A stretch of DNA of 64,000 bases from JBDHUW01 sp039809345 (lineage in GTDB: Bacteria; Patescibacteriota; Gracilibacteria; Absconditabacterales; Absconditicoccaceae). Below, one piece after another: positions 24,136 through 35,169 of the stretch (position 1 is its first letter; each line of letters begins with the position of its first letter). The position numbers were made by a program, and so were the translations under genes. The notes below the pieces were generated by a model. That model saw only the letters and a program-made list of their open reading frames with translations, had not been told where the DNA came from and searched no databases. The stretch lies in the NCBI GenBank assembly GCA_039809345.1, contig JBDHUW010000003.1, positions 106,560-170,559 of the forward strand, given 5' to 3'.

Positions 24136-24786
24136 CTAATTTCACGTAAAGACTTTTCTAATGTGTCTTTTGTGTGTCTTGTATTCTCATGTTACATCTT
24201 GTATAAACCAAAGATCAGCTCCCATGCGCACAAAAAGCGACGTAATCGTAGGAGAAACTCATGGCAACTCTACAAATGTAACCCTATCTCAAAAATACAG
24301 ATTGTTGATGATATCGTTTCTGGCATAAATTTCAATAGTTTTTCATCATATTCATCTCACTAGATCTGGTATATCATACGTTTTCCCAGTACCTACATAG
24401 ACATAAAATATATCATACGTAGAATCCTTCAAAACATACTCATAACGGATTCAAAGAGATCTAAACACATCGATAGTCCCATAATACAACTCAGTTCAAG
24501 TGAGTATACGCTGCTCTCAAGTTCCAAGAATATCATCCAAGAATGAGTCATTTTCATCGACAACTTCTCATGTACCTTCTATCATATCTTGTCAGGTATT
24601 GCTCACATCTCAAGTTTGTATCACGTCTCATGTAGTGGATTGTGTGGTTACTCCATACTTTTGCATAATCACAGTAAGATTCTCACGAATAGCATCTCCA
24701 CGAACTTCAACAAAAACGGCATATACAAGCGACACCGCTACGAAAAAGAGAAAGAGAGCTATACGAATCAAACGACTATCCTGCAT
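24136..24786 (-). CDS. Unknown single-pass membrane protein in ribosomal operon
   Basis: 216 aa. One N-terminal membrane segment (residues 5-25, LIRIALFLFFVAVSLVYAVF), then an acidic, Thr/Gly-rich extracytoplasmic region (residues 45-105) and a C-terminal soluble domain (TIEIYARNDIINNLYFGDRV). No family recognised. Its ATG overlaps the nusG stop (TAATG), so it is translationally coupled to nusG. Its position between nusG and rplK is unusual. Confidence 0.65.
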
Positions 24787-25367
24787 TAGTTAATTTGAGA
24801 TACTTTATCAAAGGTCAATACAACTGGAGTCAATCTTCATAGAATTTCTACGTTTACTACTACCAATCATTTCTCAATATCTACATCTTTTACATTACCC
24901 TTCATGTTTGCAAAGTTTCCATCTTTGATAGCTACTACATCTCATACCTGATATGGCACAAACATTGTAGCTTTTTCATTGCTTTGATTTACATTGTTCA
25001 TCATCATTTGATACTCCTGTTCTGTGAGTGGGATTGGACGAGTTTCCGCTCATACAATCAATTTAACTCACGGAGTATTTCTGATAATATACCAAAGTTT
25101 TTCATTCATTCTTGTCTTCACAAAAATGTATCCTGGATATAGTTTTCTTGGTTTTGATATTTTTTTACCAGCCTTCATCACTACATCATTTACCTCTGGC
25201 ACAAGAAAATCTACAATATCATCGTGTAAATTTTGCTTCTTGATTCTCTCTTTCATGTTTTCAACTACAAGGTGTTCTTGTCATGAAACTACGCTAAGTG
25301 AGTACCATCTGTGAGTATCATCTATAATTTGTTTGCTAATATCATTTTGGTTTATGAGTTGTTCCAT
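24786..25367 (-). CDS. nusG: Transcription elongation factor NusG
   Basis: 193 aa. RWYSLSVVSGQEHLVVENM begins the NGN domain, PRKLYPGYIFVK is its core motif, and the C-terminal KOW domain has VGDVVAIKDGNFANMKGNV. NusG links RNA polymerase with Rho, NusE and the ribosome. A short N-terminal extension precedes the usual start. Follows secE by 3 bases. Confidence 0.95.
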
Positions 25368-25370
25368 GGT

Positions 25371-25556
25371 TTATGCTCTCATCACGTTATAAAAGATTTT
25401 GTAGAGATTACTAAAAATAGAATCTACTCATACGAAATAGAGACTCCCAATAATCACCGCAGCAAATATAGCCAAAGTCAGATTGATATAATCCTTTTTT
25501 GTAGGACGTTTAAGCTTTTTTACAGTTTCTAGACTGTCATAAAAAAAACGTAACAT
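25371..25556 (-). CDS. secE: Preprotein translocase subunit SecE
   Basis: 61 aa, the single-helix type. An amphipathic part VKKLKRPTKKDYI is followed by one membrane helix TLAIFAAVIIGSLYFVGV. SecE clamps SecY in the protein-export channel. The secE-nusG order confirms it. Confidence 0.93.
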
Positions 25557-25573
25557 TGTATTTTTTACATAAT

Positions 25574-25616
25574 AATAAAATTAGGACGTTTCATGTATAC
25601 ACATTCAACGTCCTAA
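25574..25616 (-). terminator. Terminator between the transglycosylase gene and secE
   Basis: Ten-base perfect stem TTAGGACGTT/AACGTCCTAA with a 16-base loop. On the minus strand it is followed by TTTTATTATT just upstream of secE. It reads in the direction of secE, so it may end a short leader or insulate the operon; the gene that ends at 25646 is downstream on this strand, not upstream. Confidence 0.5.
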
Positions 25617-25645
25617 TGCAAACTAAAATATCATAGAAACAAGTC

Positions 25646-26875
25646 TTATGCAATATTGGAATCAAGAAGCTTTGGTCATAAAACCACATCTGTTCATCTT
25701 TCTCTAATCATATCAGCATATTCACGTAATGTATATTTCCCTCCTCTTTCAGTAAGGTTTGCTTTCATATACTTAATCCCTCACAACACATTCTGATACG
25801 GATCTAGTCTGTCTTTCACCCCATGAGTCGCCGCTACTTTAGATGACAATTGCATCAATCATCTATATGTTCATCTAGCTTCATTTTGCAATGTTGATTC
25901 AGCATACGCAATTCATTTAATTAAACTGACTGAAACTTTCGTTTTTTCGGCAATAGCAGAAAACACCTCATCATATTTAGATGGTGTATTATTTCAAGCA
26001 TTCATTTTTTGTTTTAGTTTTTTGAATCGATACTTTACAAATCATTTAGGGGATACCTTTCCATAATCATAATCTTTCCCAACATTACTTCTCATATGTT
26101 TTTGAATAGTTGACGAAACAGCCTTTCCAAAGAGCACTGCATCTAATATTTGTCTTGCGCCAGCAGCTCATTGCTGATGGCTCAAATACGCTATAAATGC
26201 ATCTACATCATCTTTAATGACATCACTCATATCTAAATTTTTTCACTCAATCTTATTACTGGTAGTTTTTGTCTCTTTTATTTTAACCAATGCTATTTCT
26301 TTTTTCTCAGGAACAATAACCGTAGCTTTTGCACCGATTTCCCCCTTCTTACTTGTCTCCACTGGTTTTTTAGGGATCGGTTTTAATATTTTTTCTGGAA
26401 CTTTCACAGAAACGGTAGGTTCTTTTGAAATTGGATTTGTTGCTATAGGATGATTCATGAAAGCTGGAGATCTTTTTTGGAAATCTTCCCATATCTCTTT
26501 TGGTTTTCTAGATACTTCTTTGCTTGGCACTAGCAGTTGTTTTTTTACTTCTCAAATAGCTCCTATAGTAGCAGGTCAGATAAATCAATCTATTTTGATT
26601 TTCAATCATTTGATTTTTCATGCATCCACCAAAACATTATGAGCTAATTGGGTCAAAATGACCTGTTCATTATTCATTTTATAAGGATCGATTGTGTTGA
26701 TAATATTTCAAATCTTATAGGTGTTTATGAGACTATTCATAATCACACTAGGCAACTTATCTTTATTTTTCTCAACAATCGACAATAACTCCTTCTTTTC
26801 AGTAGCGTCTAGTCTTCAGTCATTGTTGATAGGGAGCATTTCTTGCTTTCATGGCTGCGACATTGTGTAATTCAT
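25646..26875 (-). CDS. Lytic transglycosylase (SLT domain) with peptidoglycan-binding-like region
   Basis: 409 aa. Residues ~60-115 contain IKIDGFIGPATIGAI, the 'DG.fG..T' core of a PG_binding_1 domain. A long Pro/Lys/Val-rich linker follows (residues 120-215). The C-terminal SLT domain shows GIAYAESTLQNEARG with the catalytic Glu near residue 320, then RGLMQLS and DPYQNVLGGIKYMK. It cleaves peptidoglycan glycan strands. No clear signal peptide at the N-terminus, so export route is uncertain. It could be used in wall remodelling or in attachment to prey or host. Confidence 0.85.
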
Positions 26876-26896
26876 GGTAGTATAGTACAAATAAAG

Positions 26897-27217
26897 TTAT
26901 AGTGATTCTAAGATTTGGTCAGCGTTATTGTTTTTTGCTTCATATGCAGCTTCTTCTTGGCGAATTCTTTCTTCCCAAGCAGCTAACTTTTCATGGATTG
27001 CTGCTAGTTCTTCTGCCTTTGCTTTCTCGTTCATTGATTGCAATTGATACACCATATTATAACAGCTGTCTAGATACGCTTCAGATGGCTGAGGTTGCAA
27101 TACAACTACCAAATGTAAACTTGCAAAAACATCACTTACTTTGGCGAGATCTTGCAAAATATCTTTGATATAAAGTAGCTTTTTTTCATACGTCAGTGCT
27201 GGTCGGTTTGTTTTCAT
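26897..27217 (-). CDS. Small helical protein without glycine
   Basis: 106 aa from the ATG of MKTNRPALTY; an ATG 60 bases upstream is also in frame. All helical, with a charged coiled coil in the second half (EELAAIHEKLAAWEERIRQE). It has no glycine at all, so it says nothing on codon use. 21 bases upstream of the transglycosylase gene on the same strand. Function unknown. Confidence 0.55.
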   Translation of the reverse strand: MKTNRPALTYEKKLLYIKDILQDLAKVSDVFASLHLVVVLQPQPSEAYLDSCYNMVYQLQSMNEKAKAEELAAIHEKLAAWEERIRQEEAAYEAKNNNADQILESL

Positions 27218-27345
27218 ACATACTTGGTTGCATATAAATGTATATCCATAGTATATGTATGCATAGATATTTGACAAATTATGAGCCTCCTAGTCTCACC
27301 TCTGTGCAAATTTGCATTGACAAAAAACAAGTATCTATTGTGATA

Positions 27346-27369
27346 ACAAAAAAACGGTCATAAGACCGG
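27346..27369 (-). terminator. Terminator after tmk
   Basis: CGGTC/GACCG stem with a 4-base loop, then seven T on the minus strand, about 33 bases past the tmk stop. It ends the miaB/dnaG/tmk direction of transcription. Confidence 0.8.
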
Positions 27370-27401
27370 CTACATAATCAACAAAATTACTAAACCCAAA
27401 A

Positions 27402-28013
27402 TTATGTAATACTCTTTTTTATTCTTTCGAAGACTTCATCAATTGATCCATGAGCATCGATTTGGACTCGTCCTTTTTTCAATGCAGGAAGAGAAGATGC
27501 GACATGGTATCACTCTACTACCTTTTCAAAAAACTCCTTCCCCATTCTCTCAAATTTGTCTCCATCTGCATCAAATGTTCTTTCGATCGCATGTTCAATG
27601 TCCGACTCTAAATAAAATATATAGTCAGGTAAACAGGTAATTATAGCTTGTCTATTGATGTCTCGAACTTTTTCTATTCATACTCATCTTGCAAATCATT
27701 GATAAGCAAGTGAAGAAACGACACTACGGTCAGAAATTACTATCGCTCCACTATCCAGTGCTGGCCTGATGAGACTATGAAGGAGCTGGGATCTAGCTGA
27801 AGCATACAGGTACGCCTCACATATCGGATGCATTATCTCAGAAAACTCGGTTGCTTGTGCAAGGTTTCTAATAGCTTCAGCTATGACTGTCGATCATGGT
27901 TCTCTCACATGGATAACTTCTTTGTCTGGATACTTTTGTTGAAAATACTGCACGAGCTTTTTTGACTGTGTTGATTTACCAGTACCAACGATTCATTCAA
28001 ACACTATGTACAT
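27402..28013 (-). CDS. tmk: Thymidylate kinase
   Basis: 203 aa, family length. P-loop VFEGIVGTGKSTQ (residues 4-16, first Gly TGA), VREPGSTVIAEAIR (the DR/REPG motif), and SDRSVVSSLAYQGFARG. It phosphorylates dTMP to dTDP. DnaG ends 7 bases upstream of its ATG, so both sit on one transcript linked to DNA replication. Confidence 0.95.
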
Positions 28014-28020
28014 AGATGAT

Positions 28021-29751
28021 TTATTTAGAAGATAATTGGATTCTTTTCAACAATGCTTGTTTCTCTTCGTTTGATAAGGACTTCATCTTGATAAGTATCT
28101 TGGTTGCATTGTGTAGGTATTTGCTACAATGGTGTTTGATATCTGGAATTTTTTTATCTGCAGTGATCTCTCATCGATGTTTTTCCCATCGAAGTTGAGA
28201 CTGCAAGATCACCTCCTTCTGCTCCTCCTCTATTTCACCACTTACAATTTGCACCAATATGTCATCTCAAATAATTCATGCAACTTCTACTACCAACATC
28301 ATCAGCTCATCTACGCCACTATCGTCTATACCATGGTCTTGCAGGAATGTTTCGTAGAAAAAAGCATAAAATAGATTTTGTGTGGATTCTTGAGGTTTTT
28401 GATGTTCTTTTTCGGTGTCTTTGCGAATATTGGCTACTACGACACTTTGAGATTTTGTAAATATCTTAAACTGAGAAAACAGCACATCATATCACATACT
28501 CATTTTTTTTGCCAACGCTTCTAAGTACCAAGAAAGCACCGAAAAGTCTTGTACATAGAGAAGAATTTCAAACATGCTTTGCAAAAAACGCTTCCTGTCG
28601 ACAGGATTTTGCATGTCAAAACTATGTACCATGGCATCAATTGATCACAAGAAACCATCTGTTGCATCGGTAAATACTTTGTCAATCTGATCCTTTGTAG
28701 GTGAAGTATTTGCCCATTCGTCTATATCCTTGAATCCATCAGGCAAAGAAATCATTTTAGGATATACATCATTTTGAAATGCCACCTTGAGCGCACGTTG
28801 TGCTGCCTGTATTCAAGCAGGATCGTTGTCAAAAAGGAAGTAGATATTTGGCGTATAACGCTTGAGGAGCTTCATATGTTGTGGCGTCAATGATGTCCCA
28901 CACGTAGCTACAGCTACCGACACACCCAAGCGAGAAAATCAAATCACATCCATATATCCTTCAACGACAATCAATTTATCAAACTCTTTTATATTCGATT
29001 TAGCTTGCTCGAGCCCATAGAGAATTTTTGATTTATCGTACAATACAGAATCTGGTGAATTTAGGTACTTGGGCTGATCCTCAGGATTTACTGCACGCGC
29101 TCAAAACCCTACTAGTGTACCCATATGATCATGGATTGGGAAGATAATACGATTGCGATAAAAGCTATACAACTCTCCAGTCTGCGCTTTTTTTGCAATT
29201 CACAACGTAAGACAATCTTGCTCTGTAAATCATTTTGCTAGAAGCAATTTAGGCAATCAAAATGAGCTATCTGGAGCATATCACAAGCCCCACGTACTGA
29301 TAATATCATCTCCCAGCTGTCTTTTTTGCTTGAGATATTCTGATGCATACTGATTGTTTTGAAGTTCTTGCACAAAATACTCTTGAGCCAAACGCAACAT
29401 ACGCTTATATTTTTCCTTTTCTGCTCCCTCTTTTTCTCGCTTTTCAGGATTCACTTGTTTGGTCTGATAGTCTTTGATCTCAAGTCCAGCTTGTTTAGCG
29501 AGGATCTGTGCTGCATCTCGATAATCAGCTCTCTCTATTTCCATCATAAATTTGATCACATTTCCCCCGATTCAAGTAGAAAAACACTTAAAAATCTGTT
29601 TCTCAGGAGAAACCACAAACGAAGGAGTTTTTTCATTGCGAAATGGTGAAAGTCCAACAAAATTACGCCCCACTCTCTTGAGTGACACATAACGAGAAAC
29701 CACATCCACTATATCAATATTTGACAATATATCTTCCGATAAACGCGACAT
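28021..29751 (-). CDS. dnaG: DNA primase DnaG with degenerate zinc motif
   Basis: 576 aa. N-terminal block RYVSLKRVGRNFVGLSPFRN, then KTPSFVVSPEKQIFKCFSTG, is the CHC2 zinc ribbon region, but the four ligands (Cys, His, Cys, Cys) read Ser35, Arg38, Cys56 and Thr59. The TOPRIM core that follows (EGYMDVI-like and DNDPAGIQAA-like stretches near residue 260-320) is present. It makes RNA primers for replication. The C-terminal helicase-binding region is helical and Glu/Lys-rich. Start at MSRLSEDIL. A foreign plus-strand gene lies directly upstream. Confidence 0.92.
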
Positions 29752-29801
29752 GAGTACGACTATACCATTTTACAGTATAAATACAATCTAAATAATTGAG
29801 G

Positions 29802-29829
29802 TTGACTTTATGTGGCTTTTCGTTACTGT
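29802..29829 (+). promoter_or_regulatory. Putative cassette 1 promoter
   Basis: TTGACT at 29802-29807 and TACTGT at 29824-29829, 16 bases apart. The -10 is weak. It is 23 bases upstream of the ATG at 29853. Confidence 0.35.
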
Positions 29830-29852
29830 TGATGGTCCTAAAAAAATCAATT

Positions 29853-30314
29853 ATGAGTACACAAAAAGAAATTGCCCTAAGGGCAGTAAGAGACGCTAAC
29901 CGTTACCCGTATAAAGTTGCTGCAAATATGTTAGCAGCCGAAGGTTTCAAACCAGTTCCTGGAGGGAGTTGGGAACTGCAAGTAGATAATGAAACTATCA
30001 GTTGGGTACCGTCGGCACCTACTGAAATAATTTCAGGAATCTGTTCTGCCATAGTGACCGGGGAAACGGGAATAAAAGAATGGGAAAACCTTAGAGGATT
30101 TCTCCGACTGACTAAAAAGGAGGCAATCATTCCCTCAAAAATCTGTGAGGGTATATTTGTATCCTTCGCCTCAATAGTTACCTCTAACCAAAGCATAAAT
30201 GTAAAAGAGGTGACGAAAGGGATAGAAGTTCTCATACCCTACATGAAAAAAGGTGAAGACTTCGACCCTTGGGTTGCGATAGAAAGGTTTAGAAATACCT
30301 TTCCATTAAACTAA
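29853..30314 (+). CDS. Cassette 1: hypothetical protein in standard code
   Basis: 153 aa, no family recognised. A soluble mixed protein with EIISGICSAIVTGETGIKEW and VSFASIVTSNQSINVKEV. Its ten glycines are all GGN, none TGA, unlike the neighbours where about half are TGA. It lies between dnaG and miaB but on the other strand, with its own terminator. An in-frame ATG exists at 29796, but 29853 leaves room for the promoter-like pair. No Shine-Dalgarno seen. Stop TAA, so it would be made correctly under either code. Probably acquired from a standard-code donor. Confidence 0.75.
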   Translation: MSTQKEIALRAVRDANRYPYKVAANMLAAEGFKPVPGGSWELQVDNETISWVPSAPTEIISGICSAIVTGETGIKEWENLRGFLRLTKKEAIIPSKICEGIFVSFASIVTSNQSINVKEVTKGIEVLIPYMKKGEDFDPWVAIERFRNTFPLN

Positions 30315-30337
30315 AAAAAATACCGACTGCCAGCCAG

Positions 30338-30366
30338 GCCTCCGGAAACCCCGGAGGCATTTTTTA
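30338..30366 (+). terminator. Cassette 1 terminator
   Basis: Perfect 8-base stem GCCTCCGG/CCGGAGGC with a 5-base loop, then ATTTTTTA. GC content is far above the surroundings. The T run merges with the TTA that is the miaB stop codon on the other strand. Confidence 0.92.
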
Positions 30367-31851
30367 TACAACAATCTCTCCAAAAATCTTTAAACTCTCA
30401 GTATGAGTGATCACAACATTCACAAAATCTCATAGTGAAATGTGATCGTAGGATACTCATGGTTTTTTTTGGACTACTACTGTTTTGAAATTATCGCTAT
30501 AGCCAGAAAAGAATGAGTCCTCTATTTTGTTGATCATCATCAAGCGCTTTGTTCAGAGTTCAGCTTTATTATTGTTCTCTGACACGTCACGTAAAAGATT
30601 GTTCATACGCTGTCGTCTTGCTTTTTTCTCCTCACGAGATACGTTGTCTTCATACTTTTTTGCTCACAATGTACCAGGACGTGGCGAGTAAATTCCCATG
30701 AAAATCATATCAAATGCTGAATAGCGTATCAAATTCAATGATCATTGAAAGTCCTCCTCTGTCTCGTCTGAAAATCAAATTATGATGTCTGTCGTGATAC
30801 TAATTGGTCTTTTCAATGCACGAATATTATCGACAAATCATTTGTACTGCTCTACCGTATATCATCTAAACATCTTTTTCAAAACTGGGTCAGATCCTGC
30901 TTGGAGAGGCATGTGTATATGTGGGCATAGTTTTTCTTCTTGCTCATGCAATGTCAAAAGCTCTTTTGAATAGTACGTTGGATATGGTGATGTATAACGC
31001 AGCCATACCAGTCCCTCCATCTTCAAAACCTCTTTGAGAATATGGACGAAATCAGGGTGTTTGTTTACTATTTGTCAGAGCAAAACTATTTCCTTGATGC
31101 CAGATGCAAGATGGTGCTTCACCTCTGCTAGTATCTCATCCACTGGTCTATTTTTCTCCAATCCACGTGAATATGGGACAATACAGTATGCACAAAACTG
31201 GCTACATCATGTGGAAATCGGAACGTATGCAGTCTTAGAAAGAGAATCCATCAATTGATTGGTTCATTGTGGAAGGATTCATGTATACTCATTGAATACA
31301 TCTACATCTGGAGCAATCGTGTATCATAAATTTTGCAACATTCTAGGAAGCATTCATACGTCATCTATACGAAACAGGAGTTCTATATTGGGGAATTTCA
31401 TTACCATTTTTTTGTAGAGTGGATTGAATGCGTGATTTACAAAAAGGTAATCTCATGTGGGGCTATCAAATTTTGCATATCATTCCAAGTCTTCCTCCAA
31501 CCGTCATATGATAGTAGGATTTGTTGTTTTGACTCCTCCTACAAAATTACCAAGCTTTAGCGCTTTGCTTTCCTTTTTGTCTCTTTGTTTGATGATTTTT
31601 CCTGTCTTGAGATAATGCTGTACCATGCAACCTGTCAACCATACTTTCTTGGTCGCGGGAATATCTTTCAACAACCCAAAAACCTTATCCTCAGACTTTT
31701 GTCTTACGGAACATGTATCAAAAATAACCACATCAGCCTCATCTATACTATCTACCCACGTCCATCATCAATTTGTCAAAATAGCCTTGATTCTAGCGCT
31801 ATCTGAATAGTTCATTTGACATCAAAAAACCAGTATATGGAATCTCATCAT
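30364..31851 (-). CDS. miaB: tRNA-2-methylthio-N6-adenosine methylthiotransferase MiaB
   Basis: 495 aa. The N-terminal domain has the three cluster cysteines (VFGCQMNYSD, FDTCSVRQKS, LTGCMVQHY). The radical SAM motif is CSQFCAYCIVPYSRG. HMPLQAGSDPVLKKM and the C-terminal TRAM domain (SLKIFGEIVV) complete the family layout. GCQMN favours MiaB over MtaB or RimO. It adds a methylthio group to i6A37 of tRNA. All six Fe-S cysteines are kept, in contrast to the lost zinc ligands of DnaG and Tgt. Confidence 0.93.
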
Positions 31852-31863
31852 GTTTTTTTACTA

Positions 31864-31895
31864 TAAAAAAAGTGTATAGACACTTGCTATACACT
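31864..31895 (-). terminator. Terminator after hypothetical 31939
   Basis: Nine-base stem AGTGTATAG/CTATACACT with a 7-base loop, followed on the minus strand by seven T. It separates the upstream hypothetical gene from miaB. Confidence 0.85.
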
Positions 31896-31938
31896 ATAGA
31901 GATTTACTATGAGGCTTCAATATGGTTTTTATTGACTG

Positions 31939-32490
31939 TTATTGTGTGAAAGAAGAAGTGTATTTTCTATATAAAAGATCTGAAGATGGATTAGGTATCA
32001 ACTTACCATTAATCTTTACCTTATATTCTCCATCTTCACCAGCTCAAATCCAAATAGATTTTTTCACTCCACCCTCAATCACATACAAAATCACATTCTG
32101 TCCACCATTTTCTCATCTAGCAATGTCAATCTTGGTACTTACACCATCTACTTTTATAGTTATATTTTTATATAGATCAGATTCATGAGCTTTGTTCCAT
32201 TCAGTTTTCGATTTTTTTGGAGCCATTTTAGAAACAGGTAATCTGTCAATAAAGTTCCAAATTGCATTATATGCTCTTTCTGGATTAGTTATCTTTTCAT
32301 ATTCCTCCCTTTTCTGATCATCTCACAAAATCGCATCAATCACCTCTGCTCTCGTTTTTTCAAGCATAGGACCATACTCTCTTGTCACAGAATCAATTTC
32401 TTTTTGTGTTTCTTTATTATACTTATGATCTTTGATTTGTTCATAGTGACCACTTTCGTTGAATTTATCTGACATTGCAGGATGTTTCAT
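31939..32490 (-). CDS. Hypothetical soluble protein
   Basis: 183 aa. The first half is charged and helical (KYNKETQKEIDSVTREY, KTRAEVIDAILGDDQKREEY). The second half is a beta-rich unit with YKNITIKVDGVSTKIDIARG and WIGAGEDGEYKVKINGKLIP. No family recognised. An ATG 15 bases downstream is also possible. Divergent from the PKD protein gene; the 210-base gap between them is AT-rich with no hairpin. Confidence 0.65.
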
Positions 32491-32700
32491 ATATATAAAT
32501 ATTTAATGAATTTATTATACAGATAAAATATACTTTTGTCAAAAAAACACAGATGAAATGCCACATATATAGACTATAGCACACTGTAGGTTTATGTCAA
32601 TGGTGTATTTTGTATATGTAAATTTTCACAACATGATTATTTTGTATTGATTCTTATATCCATATACTATAGAGGTATTTATTATCTCATCCATGAAATT

Positions 32701-35106
32701 ATGGCTGATCTCGAAAACAAAATCGAAAATCAAAATCCACCAGCAAGTGAGCCTACTCCGCCAGTAGTGACGTCAACCGTAACCCCGGCTCAAACACAAG
32801 TAGCAGCTCCTACTCTAGAACCAGCTGTGCAGGCACCTATTGTCAAAAAGTCTCCTGGGAAAGGGAAAAGACTTTCACCCATGACACTCGCCATATGATG
32901 CGTCTTCTTTTTTGTGGTGTTTGTAGCATTGGCCATGGCGGCGGGATATGCTGGTATACAAAATCCAAAAGCATTGGACGGATTGATGACTCCAGCACAA
33001 GCCAAAAGTCTGTTGATGATTGTTTCATGAGCATTCTTTTGAATACTGTTTCTCGTATCATTCACGTTCTTGTGATTGAACGGGTATAGATTATCAAAAG
33101 CAAAAAATACACCTAAGCTCAAACTGATTATAGGGATTATAATATCATTTATGATGCTGACTGTAAGTATCACCGTTTGAGCGGTTGTGATCACTCGTAT
33201 CCAAAAGATTGATGCTGAGATACTCCTCTCTTCAAATCTAGTAATATGAAAAATATGTGTATCCGTACCTTATGAAACCTGTAGAGATCCAAAGAATCAT
33301 ATAGAAGTAGTAGCAAATCAGCTTCCAGTCGTAGCACCAGTAGAGGTTTTTATGTCTCCTGGAAAAACATTCTTGGATGCACTCACTACTGAGCTTTGAG
33401 TGAATGACGGTCAATCCTATAGTCTCTCATGTGGAAATGGGTGACCAAGACAGGAGGGGCAAATAGTAGAAGTAGTAGCTGGTGAACAATGATTCCAATT
33501 TCTAGAACCATGTTTATATACCAAAAAATGAACATATGATCTGACACTGAATTATACATATTTAGACAAGGTAAGTTTACAAACATTGACCGATACATTA
33601 TCAGTGTGAAAGATTGAAGTCAAAGCAGAAATTGATATCAAAAACGATTGAGTAAGCTTAGGAACAAATGACAACGGCAATGAAATCCTAGCATGAAATA
33701 GCCCTGCGCGCGTAGTCTTCGATGCTAAAAATATATTCACGGATCTATGATTAGATGAGTCTCGTATCATACGAAGTTTTGATGCAGAAACTGAAGACGC
33801 AACAAAAGAAAACAAGGCATTTTTTAGTCATAACTTCACCGAAGGGAAACTGCACAGAGTCTACTATAGACTTCCAGGAAGCGCTTACCCACTTATTTAC
33901 AACTCATTTCCAATTAGGACATTGCCAAGTGATATACCACAATGTACCATCACTACACAAAAGAATGGTAATGGATGATATACGTTTGCAGGTCAGTGGT
34001 CAGATGGCGGGAATGATATAGAGAATATCAGATTCGAAGTATATAACCTATCTCAAGAAAGGGTCGTACAAAATACACCAACACAAAATCCAGCATTCAA
34101 TTATACATTCCAAGACAATCAACAATATATCATCAGGCTTTTGTACAATACACTTGATGGATGAAAGTGATTCTGTGAATCAGATACGATAAATGCAAAT
34201 AGTGAAGCATACAGCATCAATTCTAGTCTATTTTGGAAATCTGCATCTGCTACAAATCGGCAAAAGTTAGGAAGCACATGATCTATATATCTCGACAATA
34301 CAACTATCACAGCGACACAAGCGCCGTTTGACCTGCAAGTTCGCATAGACTCACTCATTCCTGAACTCCCTAGATGATGATCACTTACTGTTTTGGTGAA
34401 TGATCAAGCTATGAAAGCTGTCAAAGCGAATTTATACGAATGACGCATCTATGGTTCAAATACACAAATCTTGAAAATCTTTATAGACGATGGGAAAGGG
34501 AACACAGTAGAAAGAAACTGGAATATCGTATTCAATCAAGACACACTTGTAGGTACACTCAATGCTGACAAAGTCACATGACCAGACCCACTCGTAGTTT
34601 CATTTGATGCATCGACTATTGAAGCTACAGAAGCGGGCGATGAAATCATCTACTACACTTGGGATTTCGGCAATGGGACTACCAAAGAAAATGTTACCCA
34701 ATCGAGAATGACAAATACTTACCTGTTCAATACAGCGACAAATCAATGAGTATACAATCCTACAGTGACGATTCAGACAAAAAAATGATATAAAAAGGTA
34801 TTTAGGTTATCTACTCCAATCTCTGTCACAAGAAGATCAACACAAGTACAGATCAGTAGTAGTTCACACCCTACCCAAATTGCGAGAGTATGAGACAAGA
34901 TTAATATCACTGCAGAAACAGACTGACTAGTGACTGCAATCACGTGGGATTTCGGTGATGGTACATCTCCCAAAGAGTGTGAATGAAGATCATGTACACA
35001 AATCCAACATGTGTTTAGTGGCGCAGGAACATTTACTGTGAGAGCCACTGTAGAATACAAATGACTCCCTACCACAACAAATACAATTAGATTCAAAATT
35101 GAATAA
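32701..35106 (+). CDS. Membrane-anchored PKD-domain surface protein
   Basis: 801 aa. A Pro/Thr-rich cytoplasmic head (residues 1-55) is followed by three membrane helices (about 63-85, 105-130, 140-165) and a long extracellular part. Two PKD domains are clear near the C-terminus: YYTWDFGNGTTKEN (residues ~655-668) and AITWDFGDGTSPKE (~745-758), the latter with cysteines in ECEGRSCTQ. Probably an adhesin or cell-contact protein. Many TGA glycines. Followed 63 bases later by an M16 peptidase gene on the same strand. Confidence 0.82.
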
Positions 35107-35169
35107 TCCCCAATTGCATCCTATCTCCAATTTATTATAAGTAGTGCATTTAGCACTACTTTTTCTTTG

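Noticed and set aside
29796..29852. Upstream ATG at 29796 as start of cassette 1
   Set aside because: It would begin before the likely promoter pair and adds a hydrophobic run unlike the rest; 29853 fits better.
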